DNA of 64,000 nucleotides from Pseudomonas lutea (lineage in GTDB: Bacteria > Pseudomonadota > Gammaproteobacteria > Pseudomonadales > Pseudomonadaceae), in the NCBI RefSeq assembly GCF_000759445.1, contig NZ_JRMB01000003.1:124001-188000 (forward strand). Reading direction: 5' to 3'. The position numbers were made by a program, and so were the translations under genes. The notes under the pieces were generated by a model that worked only from the letters and a program-made list of their open reading frames with translations, searched no databases and was not told where the DNA came from. How positions within the stretch are numbered: the first letter of the stretch is position 1; every line of letters starts with the position of its first letter. Positions 61,500 through 64,000 of this stretch are shown piece by piece.

Positions 61500-62327
61500 A
61501 TGAACAGCGAAGAACAAACCCTGATCGACGGCTTGTTTGGCAAACTCAAACAAGCGGAAACCGAATCGGCCCCCCGTGACGCGCAGGCCGAAGCGCTGAT
61601 CAAGGAGCACTTGACTCGCCAGCCTGCCGCGCCTTACTACATGGCGCAGTCGATTCTGGTGCAGGAAGTCGCGATCAAGCAGCTGGAAACTCAGAGCCGT
61701 CAGCGCGACGAGCAGATCCAGCAATTGCAGGCGGAATTGCAGCGTCTGCGATCTGCAGCGCCAGCCGCGCCGTCCAACAGCGGCGGCGGGTTCCTGTCGA
61801 GCATCTTCGGCGGCGGCTCGCGTGAACCGCAGGCTCAGCAGCCGGCTTCGTCTTTCTCCCGGCCATCGAGCCCGCAGCCTTCCACTGGCGGCTGGCGTGA
61901 CAGCGGTCCTGCAAGCCCGCCGCCCTACAACGCGCCGCAGCAGAATTACGCTCAGCCACAGCAAAACTATGCCCAACCGCAACAGGCCCCGGCTGCACCG
62001 GTCGGCAGTGGCTTTCTGGGCGGCGCGCTGAAAACCGCAGCAGGCGTGGCCGGTGGTGTGATGCTGGCCGAGGGCATCAGCAGCCTGTTCCACCACAACA
62101 GCCAACCGCAGGAAATCGTCGAGATCATCCAGGAACAGCCGGCATTGCCTGCCGCCGAGCATGATCAAGGCGGCAGCGGTGGTTGGGGTGATGATCAGCA
62201 GCGCGTGACGGGAAATGACAACACCGGCAATGATGCCTGGGGCAGTGATCCAAACGGGTTTGCCGACACCGATTACGGCGGCGACACAGGTGGTGGCATG
62301 TTTGATGACGACGATTCGTTCGTCTGA
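61500..62327 (+). CDS. DUF2076 family protein
   Basis: A 275-residue protein. Residues 1-90 are helical (EEQTLIDGLFGKLKQAE, PYYMAQSILVQEVAI, and a coiled coil QLETQSRQRDEQIQQLQAEL) and match DUF2076. A Ser/Pro/Gln linker with repeated AQPQQNY follows, then a Gly/Ala hydrophobic stretch (about 175-200) and an acidic, Gly-rich tail ending DDDDSFV. Members sit in the envelope or cytoplasm with unknown role. Confidence 0.85.
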   Translation: MNSEEQTLIDGLFGKLKQAETESAPRDAQAEALIKEHLTRQPAAPYYMAQSILVQEVAIKQLETQSRQRDEQIQQLQAELQRLRSAAPAAPSNSGGGFLSSIFGGGSREPQAQQPASSFSRPSSPQPSTGGWRDSGPASPPPYNAPQQNYAQPQQNYAQPQQAPAAPVGSGFLGGALKTAAGVAGGVMLAEGISSLFHHNSQPQEIVEIIQEQPALPAAEHDQGGSGGWGDDQQRVTGNDNTGNDAWGSDPNGFADTDYGGDTGGGMFDDDDSFV

Positions 62328-62382
62328 TGTCGTAGGCGCAAACCCCACCGCACTGTAGGAAACGCGGTGGGTCAGCAGTCCC

Positions 62383-62471
62383 TGTAGGAGCGCTTGCCCG
62401 CGAAGAATTTGTTCTGACGACAGATATGTATCGGATGTACCGGCCTCTTCGCGGGCAAGCGCGCTCCTACA
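62383..62471. repeat. REP doublet with a 2-bp deletion
   Basis: The right arm is a full gcgcgcttgcccgc-class REP; the left arm reads gagcgcttgcccgcg, lacking one cg step. The pair lies between the DUF2076 and NYN genes. Confidence 0.82.
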
Positions 62472-62630
62472 CCGTTCTGTGATGAATCGCGACTGCGGGG
62501 TGTCAGGAATACAGATCGTGTCCCCCAGTCACCTCCGCACCCAATCCTTCAATCCCTCCCTCAAACTGGCATACTGAGCGCCGGTCCGGTTTTCGGCCCC
62601 TGTCGCTTGTCAGCGCATTGAGGAATTTGG

Positions 62631-63110
62631 GTGAGAAGAATCGCGGTCTTCGCCGACGTACAAAACCTGTATTACACAGTACGTCAGGCTCACGGTTGCC
62701 ACTTCAACTACGCCGCCCTGTGGGCCGACATCAGCCAGCGTGGCGAGATCGTCGAGGCGTATGCCTATGCCATTGACCGTGGCGACAGCAAACAACAGCA
62801 ATTCCAGCAGATCCTGCGCAACCTCGGTTTCACCGTCAAACTCAAGCCTTACATCCAGCGCAGCGACGGCTCGGCGAAAGGCGACTGGGACGTGGGCATC
62901 ACCATCGACATCATGGACGTCGCGCCGAATGTGGACGAGGTGGTGCTGGCGTCGGGCGATGGTGATTTCGACCTGCTGCTGGAGCGCATCATCAGTAAGC
63001 ACGGCGTCGAAGCGATCGCCTACGGCGTGCCCGGGTTGACCGCGAATTCGTTGATCCGCGCCGCCAGCCGGTATGTGCCGATTGAAGGCGGGTTGCTGCT
63101 CAGAGCCTGA
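62631..63110 (+). CDS. NYN-domain protein (LabA/DUF88 family)
   Basis: A 159-residue PIN-like nuclease-fold protein. The acidic residues expected at the active site are present: Asp9 and Asn12 (FADVQNL), Asp85/Asp87 (KGDWDVGI) and Asp110-Asp114 (SGDGDFD). NYN proteins are usually RNases or RNA-processing partners. The GTG start follows TTGAGGAA. It stands alone between REP elements; RNA cleavage is inferred from the fold only. Confidence 0.88.
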   Translation: MRRIAVFADVQNLYYTVRQAHGCHFNYAALWADISQRGEIVEAYAYAIDRGDSKQQQFQQILRNLGFTVKLKPYIQRSDGSAKGDWDVGITIDIMDVAPNVDEVVLASGDGDFDLLLERIISKHGVEAIAYGVPGLTANSLIRAASRYVPIEGGLLLRA

Positions 63111-63130
63111 TTGCCCATGCTGACCAAGGT

Positions 63131-63575
63131 TGATTGAAAGCACGTTATTCGCGAGACGTGACCGCAAAAGCTGACAAACACCGCCGAACCTGTAGGAGCC
63201 GGCTTGCTGGCGAACCCGGTCCGGCTCATGATCACGGGTCGACTGCTCCACCGCGTTCGCCACCGTCGTAACCTCCGACAGCTCCTACAGTGGTGCGCCA
63301 CCAAGGCGATCAGGGACGTGCCACGGAGGCGATCAGGGACGTGCCACGGAGGCGATCAGGGGCGTGCCACCAGGACGATTTCCGAGGTTGAGCCGCGTGG
63401 CCAGCCGGTCTGCGCTGATTGAAAGCACGGTGTTCGCGAGACGTGACCGCAAAATGACAAACACCGCCGAACCCGTAGGAGCCGGCTTGCTGGCGAACCC
63501 GGTCCGGCTCATGATCACGGGTCGACTGCTCCACCGCGTTCGCCACCGTCGTAACCTCCGACAGCTCCTACAGGG
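63131..63575. repeat. Two direct copies (285 bp apart) of a damaged REP doublet block
   Basis: A block of about 160 bp starting tgattgaaagcac (63131 and 63416) and containing a REP left arm (63191; 63475) is present twice. In both copies the right arm reads ttcgccaccgtcgtaacctcc then gacagctcctaca, so its middle is replaced. Between them lie three 23-bp repeats. No gene is visible from 63111 to 63666. Confidence 0.88.
63305..63373. repeat. Three tandem 23-bp repeats
   Basis: Units starting ggcgatcagggacgtgccac at 63305, 63328 and 63351; the third has two substitutions near its end. They lie between the two copies of the damaged REP block. Confidence 0.85.
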
Positions 63576-63666
63576 GTGTGTCGTGTTCGCCGAAAGGGTG
63601 TTCACTGCTGCATTGATCCAGCGCTAATCCCTAAAACGCTAAACCCGCTATTTTGAAGGTCATTCC

Positions 63667-64000
63667 ATGCAAGAACGCATCGCCGTCATCGACTTCGAAA
63701 CCACCGGCATTTCCCCCAGCAGCTACTGCCGCGCCACGGAAATCGCTGTGGTCATCGTCGAGCAGGGCGTGATAGTCGAGCGTTATCAGAGCCTGATGAA
63801 CGCCGGCGTGCGCATCCCGTCGTTTATCGAATCCCTCACCGGGATCAGCAACAGCATGCTACGCACGGCGCCACCGGCCGAACGCGTGATGAACGAAGTC
63901 GCCGAGTTCGTCGGTCTGACGCCGCTGGTGGCGCACAACGCCTCATTCGACCAAAAGTTCTGGGATTTTGAGCTGTCGCGCATCAAGCGCAATCGCGTGC
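63667..64000 (+). CDS. DEDDh 3'-5' exonuclease, epsilon-like (3' end outside window)
   Basis: The first 111 residues of a DnaQ-type exonuclease: VIDFETTG supplies Asp9 and Glu11, SLTGISNSML and VAHNASFD follow the family pattern. Such proteins trim DNA or RNA; whether this is a DNA polymerase III epsilon paralogue or an exonuclease-helicase fusion cannot be seen because the gene leaves the window. ATG at 63667. Confidence 0.88.
   Translation, partial: MQERIAVIDFETTGISPSSYCRATEIAVVIVEQGVIVERYQSLMNAGVRIPSFIESLTGISNSMLRTAPPAERVMNEVAEFVGLTPLVAHNASFDQKFWDFELSRIKRNRV

Overview
The window is GC-rich chromosomal DNA from a Pseudomonas of the fluorescens/syringae type. The evidence is the gene order (mpl-ubiX, proA-nadD-rsfS-rlmH-mrdA-rodA-mltB-rlpA-dacA-ybeD-lipB-lipA, holA-lptE-leuS, lnt-corC-ybeY-phoH-miaB, hemL-thiE-thiD-ladS, amn-rluE, hrpB), the protein sequences, and many REP-type palindromes of the classes typical of these species. 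From memory, the order from mpl to hrpB follows P. aeruginosa PAO1 from about PA4020 down to PA3961, so this is mostly conserved core genome. I see no prophage, integrase, IS transposase, CRISPR array, tRNA or rRNA.

Layout. 1-9.7 kb: murein recycling (mpl, 5' end outside the window), flavin prenyltransferase ubiX, a YceK-like lipoprotein, an NAD(P)-binding oxidoreductase, a lipoprotein joining MORN repeats to a caspase-like C13 peptidase domain, a MaoC-type hydratase, an LrgA/LrgB pair, a Lon-N-domain protein, a DedA-PAP2 fusion and a 3-methyladenine glycosylase. 9.75-10.81 kb: a 289-bp tandem array of REP doublets. 11-22.5 kb: a dense forward block for proline and NAD synthesis, ribosome silencing and methylation, cell elongation and wall remodelling, and lipoate synthesis, closed by a strong terminator. 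23-29.2 kb: a reverse block with a lytic transglycosylase, arfA, holA, lptE and leuS. 29.5-30.7 kb: a hypothetical gene and an ElyC/YdcF-like protein. 30.8-31.6 kb: a second array. 31.6-37.1 kb: reverse block lnt-corC-ybeY-phoH-miaB. 37.3-41.2 kb: DUF1820, a Sel1 protein, hemL, thiE and thiD. 41.2-42.74 kb: nine tandem copies of a 170-bp REP doublet. 43-50.5 kb: a LadS-like kinase, an AidB-like acyl-CoA dehydrogenase, amn, rluE, a 250-bp array, DUF2788 and an Lrp/AsnC regulator. 51.4-64 kb: a polyglutamine secreted protein, a cation efflux pump, a lipoprotein, hrpB, a TonB-dependent receptor with a possible Fur site, an EEP-fold phosphatase, a YciC-like membrane protein, DUF2076, an NYN-domain protein, duplicated damaged REP elements and the start of a DEDDh exonuclease.

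Most genes serve envelope growth: PBP2-RodA elongation, PBP5, RlpA and two MltB-type transglycosylases, lipoprotein maturation (Lnt), LPS export (LptE) and murein recycling (Mpl). Translation support comes next (LeuS, RsfS, RlmH, RluE, MiaB, YbeY, ArfA).

The most unusual content lies between and inside the genes. Four sequence classes of REP doublet occur, and at six loci they are multiplied as tandem direct repeats together with their linkers. arfA carries a 12-bp hairpin inside its coding sequence, as expected for control by mRNA cleavage and trans-translation. The LadS orthologue ends without a receiver domain. Two intergenic regions hold candidate small RNAs ending at intrinsic terminators. 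I found no clearly new multi-gene system; the MORN-C13 lipoprotein is the least understood protein here.
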